From: Trebouxia sp. TZW2008
Taxonomy: Eukaryota; Chlorophyta; Trebouxiophyceae; Trebouxiales; Trebouxiaceae
Length of the DNA: 64,000 nt
Direction of reading: 5' to 3'
Assembly (NCBI GenBank): GCA_002118135.1
Contig: BDIU01000286.1
Span: 307,015-371,014 of the forward strand
This document shows positions 32,201-42,116 of this stretch, piece by piece (position 1 is the stretch's first letter; the number at the start of each line of letters is the position of its first letter). Under the pieces are notes generated by a model. It was not told the origin of the DNA, did no database searches, and saw only the letters and a list, made by a program, of their open reading frames with translations. Made by a program: the position numbers and the translations under genes.

Positions 32201-35200
32201 CTTGACCACGTCAATGTAAATGCAGACAGGGAGATTGGCAGCAATGACATGTTGCTGATGGACATGGGTGCTCAGGGTCACCGCACTTGTTTTGTGAGGT
32301 CATTTTGTTTCCACCAACAGTAGCCCATGAGAAAAAGCTGTAATCTCCAACGTATACACCCCACCCTTGCACTGAGCCAAGTCATTGTACTGCAGACAGG
32401 GAGATTGGCAGCAATGACATGTTGCTGTTGGACATGGGCGCTGAGTACTACTGCTATGACAGCGACATCACCTGCAGCTTCCCAGCCAATGGCAAGTTCA
32501 GTGAGGACCAGGCTGTGGTGTATGAAGCTGTGCTGGCAGCCCATCAAGCTGTCATACAAGCCATGAAACCTGGTGTCAGCTGGCCGGTGAGCTAAATTTG
32601 CTGTATCACTTTTGTTGGCTGTAAGTGACTTGCAGCTTTCCTGCCAATGGCATTTTCAGTGAAGATCAGGCTGTAGTGTATGAAGCTGTGCTGGCAGCCC
32701 ACCAGGCTGTCATACAAGCCATGAAGCCGGGTGTTAGCTGGCCGGTGAGCTACATTTGCTGAATTACCTTTGTTGGCTGTAAGTGTCTTGCAGCTTTCCT
32801 GCCAATGGCAAATACAGTGTGGATCAGGCTTTAGTGTATGAAGCTATGCTGGCAGCCCACCAGGCTGTCATACAAGCCATGAAACCGGGTGTGAGCTAGC
32901 CGGTGAGTCATATCTGCTGTATGATTGCCCTTCGCAATAGTAATAGTTGCAACAGTACTGCAGCTGTTTGCCATGTATGAAGCTGTATTGGCAGCTCACC
33001 AGGCTGTCATACAAGCCATGAAGCCTGGTGTTAGCTGGCCAGTGACGCTTTTCTGATTAGAAGCACAGAAAGTGTGCGTTTTGACGTCATGACAGGAGCC
33101 TCTGTGAGCAGCAGGAGCCCAGGAGCTTTATTTGCTATGATTTTGCTACTGTTACTTGGTGTAAACAACTGTCCCACTTCAGCTGTTTGATGCTGTGCAC
33201 ACTGCTGGCGCAATTTTTGCCATGCACACAGCCTGTGTCATCCAAGCTATGAAGGAACCTCAATTGAGATCAGCAAAGCAAAGACATAAGGTACATCTAA
33301 TTGCTATAGTGATATGATGGCACATATACGTCCAGGTGTCAGCTGCGTAGTGAGCTGTGTTTGCTAAGGCCTGATGTTGCCGTATCATTGCAGCTGCTGG
33401 TTGCCATTTTGAGGACCTGTTCGGCATGGGCTTGCTGCAATGCTGCCGAGGACATAATGCTGCGGAGAACAAAGAATGAAAGTGATATTCCTCCCTCTTT
33501 CTATACTAGATTTTGGAAAGCTTCTATGGCTTTGCCCATGTTTATTGACAGGACATGCATCAAATCCTCCAGGTCGCCCACCTGGATCTGAAAGGTGACA
33601 TTGTTTTGTCTGACTTTCAACAGTTGAACATCAGGCGTCCATATCGCGACGCTCAAGACAAGCCTGCCTGGCGAGATAGGACTTGTGCCACACATACCTA
33701 GCAGTATATGCTGAAAAATGTTATTATCATTGTTATTATTACATGCATCCTCTGTAAATATTCTCTGACTGTGTACACACTTGTGGCAGGACATGCATCT
33801 TTTGGCAGAGAGACACATACTGCAAGGCTTGAAGGAGGGCGGCTGGCTGAAAGGGGAACTTGAAGAAATGCTTGAGCAGCGGGTTGCAGCTTTGTTCATG
33901 CCACACGGTAACTCATCTGTTTTAACAGTAGCAAAATGTGACATGATAACAGGTGACTTGCCTGCCCTGCCTAGAATGGGACATTGAAGAAATGCTTGAG
34001 CTGTGAGTTGCAGCTTTGTTCATGCCACATAGTGAGTGAAGTCTCCTGCATCAGAGCTTTTGCCAGTAGCTGTCTGTCTATCTGTCTGTTTGTCTGCCTT
34101 GTCTGTCTGTCTGTCTGTCTGCCTGTCTGCCTGCTTCAAGCTGAACAGCTGTCTCCAATCCCATCCATGCCTATCTGTAGCTAAGCTGTCTGTTCAGCCA
34201 ACAGCACATCTGGGTCTGGCGCGTGGTTAGGCACGCCTATAGTGGCAATACTCCACAAATATGTGTAGCCTGCCAAGCAACCGACAAGCATCAACACAAG
34301 TGTCCATGCTGTAGCAATGCAGCATGCTTCTTTGCCCGCACCTCATGAGGATTGACTTGTTGAAAACTCTCAGCGCTTTGCATACATTCAATCAATCAAT
34401 AAACCATTTCCATTGATAGTCCGGGTCCAAGACCTGAAACCTGATAGGCTCATCAGACCTCCTGTGACCAATCACAGGTTGACAGTGACTGCTCCTTTTT
34501 TGTTGTCAACAATCTCATACACATAAAATTCTTCATGACTAACATGACCTAGCAAATGATATTGCATGGAAAAGGCATACTGACCAAAACATGCAAGTAC
34601 CTTGCTCTGCCTTGTGTGCCTATGCAAGTCACTGTTGAGCTGTGAAGCAGGAGCTGTCAGTGTGTGCCTTGTCAACATCATTGTCTGATACTCGTTAATG
34701 CAAGCATTACAGCCTATTAAAGGTAACGTGTGGTTTGCCAGCAGCACACAAATAGGCTTCTGGCTTGAGGCTTGTAACTATGTGAACAAGAGTTTACGTG
34801 TGTGTGTGGATGTCCCTGCAGGCCTTGGGCATCTGTTGGGGCTGGACACCCACGATGTGGGGGGTTACGCTCCTGGCACCCCGCCCAGGATCGACAAGCC
34901 AGGTCTCAAATCCCTGCGTACTGCCAGGTGAGAAAACATCACCAGAATGCTTTTTTTTGGCTTCTTAGCTGGTTGGGTTTGGTTGCTGCGCTAGCACACT
35001 CCTGCAATAGCACCAATATATCCATTGCCTCAAACACTTCGCAGTGTAGCGTGTCTCAGACCATGCTTTGAAGCTTTGGCATGCTTTGGTAATCAGCGTC
35101 TATAGCGCCATCTACTATAACCCTGGTTGTGCCCCTAAGTTTCATTGATGCCATCTGTCATTGCCTCTTGACACCTCTGACTTTTCCAGCTGTTCAACCA

Positions 35201-36722
35201 TGTCAGCAGTAAAAATACTGACTAGCATGAATGGAGCCCCCCCCGCCCCCTGTTCACTGAATTGCTTGTTATTAAATGCAATTGCTGGTGAACACATACT
35301 CATGTATCAGGCTTGCAAAGGAGGCATATCGACCATTTCAGAGAGGGCAAAACGTTGCACAGGCTTTCATGAACCAGATCTCGGTGTCATGACTTGCTGA
35401 CATGAAATTTATCTATCATAAGTCGTGCTGACGGTGCAGGGTGTTAGAGGAGAACATGGTGCTCACAGTTGAGCCTAGATGTCACAAGCCCTTCCTGCTG
35501 GGCCCAGCCTTGAATAGCCCCCAGCAGGAGCTCTTGATCCTATACTGTGTGTGATTTGCTGATATGGTGTATAGCGATGATGAGAAATGCTGGCACTGCA
35601 GGGCGCTCGAGGAGAACATGGTGATCACTGTTGAGCCTGGCTGCTACTTCAACCCCTTCCTGCTGGGCCCAGCCTTGGATAGCCCCCAGCAAGAGCTCTT
35701 GATCATATACTGTGTATGTTTTGCTAATATGGTGTGTAGCGATGATGAGAAATGCTGGCACTGCAGGGTGTTAGAGGAGAACATGGTGATCACAGTTGAG
35801 CCTGGCTGCTACTTCAATCCCTTCCTGCTGGGCCCGGCCTTTGACAGCCCCCAACAAGGACAATTACTGAACAGGCGTCGTCTGGAAGGCTCCATGGTAA
35901 CCACAAAAGCTGTAGTACTAACACAATTTGGTGTCATTCTTGACCAACAGCCATGTGTAGCTACAGCATATGACAGCAACACCTGCTTTGCTTTCAATAC
36001 TTTGGTGTGATTGCCATGAGTCTCTGCTTGCTTGCATAAATGTGGCACATGTCTTAGCATCGTTGTTCCAGGCTGTCGCTGTCTTGATTTGCGAGAGCGA
36101 GTGCTGAGCTGTCTGCCACCTCAATGGACTCAATTAATCATTGTTGCCTCGTCTGATGTTCAAAGGTTGAAAACAAAGTGTAGAGCTTTGGAGCAAAGCT
36201 GCAGCCCGATGGGTATTTTACAGATGCATGTAATGCCGGCAGAAGTGTACATGCAAAAGTGCCTGAAGACACAAATGCTCAAGGAGGTTTCAATCAAAGT
36301 GCTCAAGCAGAAGACCGGTGCTGCAGGAGTTTGGTGGGGTTCGCATTGAGGATGATGTCGTAATCACTGCCACCGGTGCCAGGTCCATGACTAATGTTCC
36401 CAGAACAGTGGCAGACATAGAAGCTGTCATGGCAGGCGCCCCTTGGCCTCCTCAACAGGCCGCCCAGCAGGCTCAAATGCAGCATACAACTATGCAGGAG
36501 CAGCAGCAACAAGCGCAGCAGCAGCAGCAACAGCAGTCACAGCAGCAGCAACAGCAGTCACAGCAGCAGCAGCAGGAAGCAACTGCCTCAGACTCAAATG
36601 GCACTCAGCAGCAGCAGCAGCAGCAGCAGACTGCAAAGCCTGGTGAAGAGCCTGGTGTCATTTCAAGTGTTGTGTCGAAAGTGCAAGGGACCATGCAATC
36701 ACTTGGTCTGGGAACAAGCTGA
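29284..36722 (+). CDS. PEPD: Prolidase (Xaa-Pro dipeptidase) with poly-Gln tail
   Basis: Metallodipeptidase that splits X-Pro dipeptides and so supplies free proline. Twelve exons join in phase: 29284-29420, 29493-29642, 29744-29882, 30175-30299, 30489-30582, 30822-30890, 31495-31660, 32396-32586, 33790-33907, 34822-34927, 35767-35896 and 36327-36722, 606 residues. Metal ligands are all present: [10 protein letters not shown] and DSDITCSFP (two Asp), FMPHGLGHLLG (His), ITVEPGCYF (Glu) and GGVRIEDDV (Glu). An Arg-rich ~45-residue N-terminus may be an organelle presequence. After the usual end ([11 protein letters not shown]) there is an unusual ~90-residue tail full of Gln runs coded by CAG, ending [14 protein letters not shown] at 36734. 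Introns 6, 7, 8, 9 and 10 contain decayed copies of adjoining exon edges. Confidence 0.96.
30893..31015 (+). repeat. 20-bp minisatellite next to a splice donor
   Basis: About six copies of a ~20-base unit (gccctgctgtgcatgctgtg and variants) start directly after the donor of prolidase exon 6 (30890|gtatgcc). The first unit overlaps the donor consensus. Confidence 0.9.
31222..31440 (+). repeat. Two acceptor-side echoes of prolidase exon 7
   Basis: Exon 7 starts at 31495 with [16 protein letters not shown]. Upstream copies begin at 31376 ([16 protein letters not shown], with tacag acceptor) and about 31226 ([15 protein letters not shown]), spacings 119 and 150 bp. The farther copy is the more decayed. 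Confidence 0.92.
31795..31905 (+). repeat. Dispersed repeat A, copy 1
   Basis: A ~105-bp sequence in prolidase intron 7 (catacataatactcaataca … cactgaggtgcagtgcaaa). Its reverse complement recurs at 46985-47095 in a proline dehydrogenase intron with about 85 percent identity by eye. Confidence 0.85.
32222..32290 (+). repeat. Acceptor-side echo of prolidase exon 8
   Basis: tgcag|ACAGGGAGATTGGCAGC at 32226 repeats the start of exon 8 (32396), 170 bp upstream, for ~55 nearly identical bases ([15 protein letters not shown]) before diverging. Confidence 0.95.
32587..33255 (+). repeat. Donor-side echoes of prolidase exon 8 (three clear, one decayed)
   Basis: Copies of the last ~109 bases of exon 8 begin at about 32636, 32794, 32964 and 33183; spacings are 158, 158, 170 and ~219 bp. 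The first copy (32636-32744) is fully open, ends [17 protein letters not shown]|gtgagc like the exon and begins after ttgcag. The second has TGG changed to TAG; the third keeps [17 protein letters not shown] but lost its donor; the fourth is barely recognisable. Confidence 0.93.
33612..33735 (+). repeat. Dispersed repeat B, copy 1
   Basis: A ~110-bp block in prolidase intron 8 with the core gacgctcaagacaagcctgc. It recurs in the same strand orientation at 38843-38965 in the sphingolipid synthase gene. Confidence 0.85.
33968..34035 (+). repeat. Donor-side echo of prolidase exon 9
   Basis: A ~60-bp copy of the exon 9 end (gaagaaatgcttgagc … tttgttcatgccacat) lies 123 bp beyond the true donor. 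The codon for the metal-binding histidine motif survives, but an in-frame TGA and a damaged donor are present. Confidence 0.9.
34072..34135 (+). repeat. CTGT tetranucleotide microsatellite
   Basis: Imperfect (ctgt)n tract in prolidase intron 9. Confidence 0.9.
35430..35760 (+). repeat. Two acceptor-side echoes of prolidase exon 11
   Basis: Copies start at 35440 and 35602, 162-165 bp apart, before the true exon at 35767. Copy 2 keeps [18 protein letters not shown] with the catalytic-site Glu and has an intact ctgcag acceptor. Copy 1 has the Gly-Cys-Tyr motif changed (EPRCHK). Both diverge from the exon after SPQQ. Confidence 0.95.
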
Positions 36723-37977
36723 TGTCTGTATAGAATAAACAGTCACAGGGTGTAGGGCTTATAGCAGTCTGTTTGTGTGTGTGTGCAATGTACAGTCCAA
36801 TTTGGTAGCTGGAGTTCATCTGCATTGATCATCCACTTTTTTGTCTGTCTCAGCAGTGTCGGCAGCGTGCAGCGCATGCTGGAAGTATCAAGCAGGACGT
36901 AGGCCTGCCCAGTACAAAATACAGTGGTTGTCTGATGCCTGGGACTTTTGTCAGCAACGTGTGCAGGGGTTTTTGCTGAAATATTGCTCCACACGCCGTC
37001 TCTGGTACAGGCTGAGACAAAAGTGCTGGACAACCCTCTTCAGAGCTGGCTTTTTGTATCGTTTCTTGAAAATGCGATGTGCGTGAAATGCTGCAGCAAT
37101 TGCTTCTGTAAGTCATGCTTACCATCAATTACTTACAGTGTAGGCGCATTGCATCTGCAACCATCAGAAAAGCTGCCTGGACGTTTGAAAAGTCACTGAA
37201 TATGCAGCTGCAGTTTCAACAAGTCTGGCGATTGTTCTGTGTGGCTGCCATTATGTCAATTCTCTAAAACAGATAGCAGCACGCAGCAGCAACAGCAGCA
37301 ATTGGCATAAACGGGCATGATAGGCATGCCATGCTACTGTGACAGCTGACAAAGACAGAAGCTAGCCTACCCCAAGAAAAATTTCAGAAAATAAATAGCA
37401 GCATCCTATGAACCAGAGTATCAACTGATGGTGCATTTTGGAGCAGTGGGACCAAGCTGAGTGCCAGTGTTGCCTGACGTGGGCTTGGGAGATTCCCAGG
37501 TTTCGTCCCTGTCCCATTGGAAGTCTGAATCTCTGCAACCACAAGCAATGTATTCAAGACCCTGCTGTCCATACAATGCTTTGAGCAGCACATCCATATG
37601 ACATGTTATTGCCATGAGCTGTGATGTGCTTTTTGCGCTGCAATTGCTGTGTGCATAGCTGTGACACAAAGCAGGTCAAGACAGGTAGCCAGATGGCTGT
37701 TGATCAATGTCCATGCTGCGCCCAAGACAACATGATGTCAAGGTACGGTGGCAAGTCCCTGTCCTGATTCTCCCAAAGCAGAGCAATGCTGGATGATGCT
37801 CAGCATTCACATCCCAACAGGGTGGGCTTTTAAGTGACAAGGATGTGCCTTCCTCTTCAGCACACGAAGCTTTTACAGAACACATTTTCAGTGAAGTGGC
37901 ACACCACAGCATCCACAAGGGACATCAGCACCAGACATGTGCACACAGCTCATTTGCTCTGTTGCCCTGCAAGCTTC
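36723..37977. other. Intergenic, convergent
   Basis: About 1.25 kb between the stops of prolidase and the sphingolipid synthase. AATAAA at 36734-36739 probably serves prolidase. I found no convincing exon. Confidence 0.55.
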
Positions 37978-40900
37978 TCACCTCAAGGTCTCAGGGAGCA
38001 AGACCTGCGTAGATCTAGGCCGCATCATGGTGCTGGGGCTCTTGCGGCTGCCCCCTACTGCTGCCCCGGTGGCACTGTCTTGCTGGGTGCCCTCTGTAGG
38101 GGTGCCTGGCAGGGACTGCCCCTGTTTGCCATTAGGCAGATGGTGACTCTTGCCTGTGGCTATGCTGGGTAATCGGCTCATTGGCTGCTGCTGTGAGGTG
38201 GGAGGCTGCATAACCACAAATTATTTGAAACATTTTCAGATGAGTGTATGCTGGGCAGTCTGCTCATTGGCTGCTGCTGTGAGGTGGGCGGCTGCATGTC
38301 AACACATTCACTCGACAGGTGTTGCAGGCAATGTCTGCTACATACATACTGAGTATGGCAAAGCCTAGTTCTGCAAACTGTAAGCCCTGCACATTCCTAA
38401 CGGAAGCAGTTGATGTAGGCACACAACACGCCACAAGTGGGGACAGTAAGCACTGTGAGGCAATATGGGCTGCAAGACCTTTTTGAGCAGCGCCAATCCT
38501 TGCTGCAATCAGTGTGTACCGCAGAGAGAGACCAAGATGCAGTGTAGTCATTGCAGCGTCACTCCAGTCTGTTTCTCGTCATGCATGGGTCAGTGATTTA
38601 TGCCTGCCCTGACAAAACGGCAAGCAGCTGGACAAATAAGCACAAGGGCATGGCAGCAATGAGTGTGGCAGCATCAGCTGGCACAGCCTCTCACCTCTGA
38701 CGCCGTCATGCCAAGCACCAGAACTTTCTCAAGCAGCAATGCTTTGTCCTCGGCAAGCGAGCAATCAGGCAAGCATAAGCACCATGGCAACTGTGCAGCC
38801 ATGCATATTGCTGCTTGCGCTGAAGGCAGAGTGTCTCACAGTTCCAACAGTTGATTAGATGTCGTTATCGTGACGCTCAAGACAAGCCTGCCTAGCAAGA
38901 CAGGACTTCTGCCCCACACATGTAGCATTGTATGCTAGGAAGTGAGTTGACTATTACTGTTGTTACAGCGTCTCACCTCTGACGATGTCATGCCAAGCAC
39001 CACAACTTCCTCAAGCTGCAGTGCATTGTCTTCAGCAAGCGAGCGATGCGGCCAGGGCTCCTCATGCAAGGGGCGCTTGGTCGTCCATCGCCTCAGCATT
39101 GCATAGAACACCAAAGGCACAACATACCAGGCCACAACCACGTCCACTGTGTAATGCTTGCGGGACGCAACAATCAGCACTGACAGCACAAAGACGGCAC
39201 ACCACACTACAATCTGCAAAACATGCAGCATGGTCGACACAGCATGTGATATGAAAAGTTGGCAGTACATCAGACACAATGAAGGCAACACATGCGCCTC
39301 AAGCTCTTGATGCATAACTCTGCAAAAGTCAATGCACACAGATCTAAAGAGGCCCATTGCAATGAAGAGGTCAATGAATCTGCTTTTGGAATGACAAACG
39401 TGGAAATGACATCGCAATATGCACGCAGCTAGATAAGTGGAATGCAAAATCAGCAATGCAAGATCACCTTCACAACTAAAACAGCTCCATACTCAGTATA
39501 CGTCAAGACCCCAACAAGGGCAAATGTCGTATGTGATGAGAAGATCAGGTCACCACATCCATGTGTTGTCTGCATGTTACACAAATGTTGTCAGGGTTTC
39601 GTGAGAACAAACAGACGAGGAAGGAGGACATCTGCAAATGAACCATGCAATGATGTTGCAGGGCGGGCGTCAGCCGCAGCTATGGCTGTGTATGGCAGTA
39701 TATGCGCAATGGCAGCAAATGCACAATGGCAGTAAATGCACAACGGCAGTATATGCACAGTGGCAATATATACACTGATCGCTGCTGCTGTAAGCAGCAT
39801 TCAGCCAAGAGTTTTGTAGCAATGGCTGGATGCTTTGGCGATACTGTGTCAGCTGCTGTTCAGATATCAACACAACACACTCCACCACATTCAAGTCCCA
39901 GCAGCAGCATTTGGGCCCAGCAGCAGCATTTGCATACACTGGCAAAGTATGTCTTGATGTAAATGATGGGCAATACCTGTCTACCCAAATCTACAATAAA
40001 ATGGCCCCACCAATGCAGAGGCATGTCTTTGATTGCAGTCAACTCTGGCAGTCTACAGTGATAGTTTGGACTCGGCAACTGGGTTGAAGAAAATGATATA
40101 ATTCTGAGAGTTTGGCATACTGCATGCAATCAGAGGTGTCAGAGTTTCTCATACTCATAGTCATGCGGCAGCACTCAAGCGTGTCATGTACTGAACGTGC
40201 TCTGAGTCCATCAGACTCAAGTATGCGGTGCCCACAAACATGCAGCAACATTCAGGCATGTAATGTATTGAGCATGCTCTAATTGCATCAGAGTGAGAAT
40301 GCAATACTGAGGCAGGCACTTTATGACTGAGATATAGGCAGCTGCAGAAACTTTTGCGGGGCTGTAAGCTTACTCACAAGCACCATCAGAAGCCTGCTGA
40401 ACAGCACTGCAGTGTAGAAACGCTTCTGTGCTGTGACAAAGGGTGAAAAGGACCACAGCATAAAAGAACCAAATAATGAGCCAAAAATGAGCTCGCTGAC
40501 CCACTCATTCTGCTTGCCAAGCTCCTGCAATCCACCACAACATATGCAAAAGAGTGGGCTGCATTTGCTGATTGGTCACCTCTGGCATACAGCAATGGCT
40601 ACACAAACTTCACACGCCTCAGCAACAACACCCGAAGGTTCCAGCTATTCAATACTGAAAAGTCTCACCGGCAGGAAGGAGAAACCGACGTCATGAAGTG
40701 GCTGATTCATTGGCTGATGCAATCTGTGTGCCAGTTGAGTTGAAATGCCATGTACATATTGGAAGCAAGCACCAAATAGAATCAGCTTCCAACGGTCTCT
40801 CAGGAGGGGCAGCTACACAAGTGAAAGCAATATCTCAACATAAACTGCAGTGCCATGCAGCATGCAAGTTGTAATGCAAGCATTTGTGAGCATCTTTGGT

Positions 40901-41049
40901 CCTAGTCATTCTAACTTTTTCCAGACACTGTGAGTGATGCACTGACTGATCCTGGTATATGATCAGCCTATATGCTTGCTGACCTCCACGATGAACTCGA
41001 GTCTGATACGCCGCCATAGTTCCTTCACAAAGTTCGCGCAGGGAGACAT
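37978..41049 (-). CDS. Inositol phosphorylceramide / sphingomyelin synthase family
   Basis: Golgi-type multipass enzyme that moves a phospho-headgroup onto ceramide. Seven exons join in phase: 41049-40984, 40812-40669, 40524-40374, 40119-39977, 39569-39468, 39213-38977 and 38190-37978, 351 residues. Plant IPCS landmarks: KELWRRIR at the start, KLILFGACFQYVHG, LFGSFMLWSFSPF, TLRIISFSSTQLPSPNYHC, HGCGDLIFSSHTTFALVG, and ASRKHYTVDVVVAWYVVPL. The His of SSHTT and the His and Asp of KHYTVD form the catalytic triad known for this family. The C-terminal ~100 residues are hydrophilic with Ser, Gln and basic residues. Headgroup (inositol, choline or ethanolamine) cannot be decided; similarity favours the plant IPCS branch. 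Exon 6 and exon 7 edges are duplicated in intron 6. Divergent from the candidate gene at 41391. Confidence 0.94.
38230..38305 (-). repeat. Acceptor-side echo of sphingolipid synthase exon 7
   Basis: The minus-strand cacctcacag|CAGCAGCCAATGAGC at the start of exon 7 (38190) is repeated ~86 bp upstream in transcription direction, with acceptor and codons QQPMSRLPSI intact. Confidence 0.9.
38688..38772 (-). repeat. Donor-side echo of sphingolipid synthase exon 6
   Basis: The end of exon 6 (RSLAEDNALQLEEVVVLGMT) recurs 284 bp downstream as CSLAEDKALLLEKVLVLGMT, still followed by SE and a gtgaga donor. No stop codon in the copied part. Confidence 0.93.
38843..38970 (+). repeat. Dispersed repeat B, copy 2
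   Basis: Shares gacgctcaagacaagcctgc and ~80 percent of a ~110-bp block with 33612-33735. It lies in intron 6 of the sphingolipid synthase gene, antisense to that gene. Confidence 0.85.
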
Positions 41050-41390
41050 CACGTTGAATGAGTTTTGGTGCTTCGGGAAGGTATCATTCTGTGTCTACTT
41101 CATGTTGCGATGCTGCGTCAAGACTAGCAAAAACGCAGCATGACTGAGGCACAAGCCTTCAAAAAGGACGATCGTATCAGTTGTGGATAGTTTCGAGTTT
41201 GACACAGAGGTGTATGAGTTCAGTCGATACGTGAGCAGTCTGAATCCGCCACAGAGGTTGTCGTAGGTCACAGGCTGCAGCGGAGGCGCAAGCAGATTGA
41301 CGGAAGGTTGCAACCTGTTGCAAGGAGTGATTGGCTCGCTGATTCGCTGGGAAATGCAGTACAACGCAGCGGCAGAGCTTCCAGTAGCAC

Positions 41391-42116
41391 AATGGCATCA
41401 CAGCTGGAGCACCTGCCGCTACACGCGTTTATGACTAACAGACCTAGAACTGCTGTTGCTGCCAGGAGTGTCTATGGTCGACCATTTGGGCCGCACCATT
41501 TTGCGCTGTGCGAATAGCCAGCATGATCAGTGAAGCAATCAAGATTGTTGCTGACATGCTGTGAGCCGCTGTCAAGCCTCAGCTCTACAACATCAGAAGG
41601 TGTGCTTCAAGGCCAAAATTGTTTGATTTGCAACCCTGATGATGCCATGGGGCCTCGGTGATGACCTCGTAGATTGCTAGGGATTGGTGGGACTCGAGGA
41701 TGTTGTGGTATTGAATGCAACTCCAGTGTCTATCTGTGGTGGAGCACGCATCTGACATACCTGCCATCATGATCAGCACTGTGCTGCCAACATGCATGAC
41801 AGGCTGCACATGCCTGCCATATCAGGCAGCATTGTAGGGCTGATGCTGCTCAGAGAGGAGGGTGATGAGGAGAACTTCTTGATCTATGTAACGCATTTAA
41901 ATTGTGAAGCCTGTCTTCAAGGTTATGCGGGTGCCTCAAATGACCAATGCATCCACATGGCACTTGCAAGACCCAAATTTGGACAGCAAGATCATGCAGC
42001 ATGCACAAGGAAACAACTATGTGTGCATCACAGCATACAAAGCTTCTCAAGATCCCTTGCAGGGTGTTCCTGCTGTTGCTGACAGGGCTGCTCAATTCCT
42101 TCCTCACTGCAATTAA
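41391..42116 (+). CDS. Uncertain small gene, antisense-adjacent to V-ATPase c
   Basis: I do not recognise this product. Support is limited to a coding-like last stretch (about 41908-42116) reading [20 protein letters not shown] through [17 protein letters not shown] to a TAA at 42114-42116, a possible middle exon (about 41810-41888, [20 protein letters not shown]) and an ATG at 41391 followed by a short basic stretch. The junctions are not resolved: joining the middle and last parts in phase would need a 22-nt intron. The region could instead be untranslated sequence of its neighbours. Confidence 0.3.

Noticed and set aside
32636..32744. Annotating the intact cassette as a regular exon of prolidase
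   Set aside because: It is 109 nt, would shift the frame after exon 8, and duplicates residues that the enzyme family has only once.
35602..35720. Mutually exclusive alternative exon of prolidase
   Set aside because: The copy lacks the last third of the real exon and has no in-phase donor that would restore the protein.
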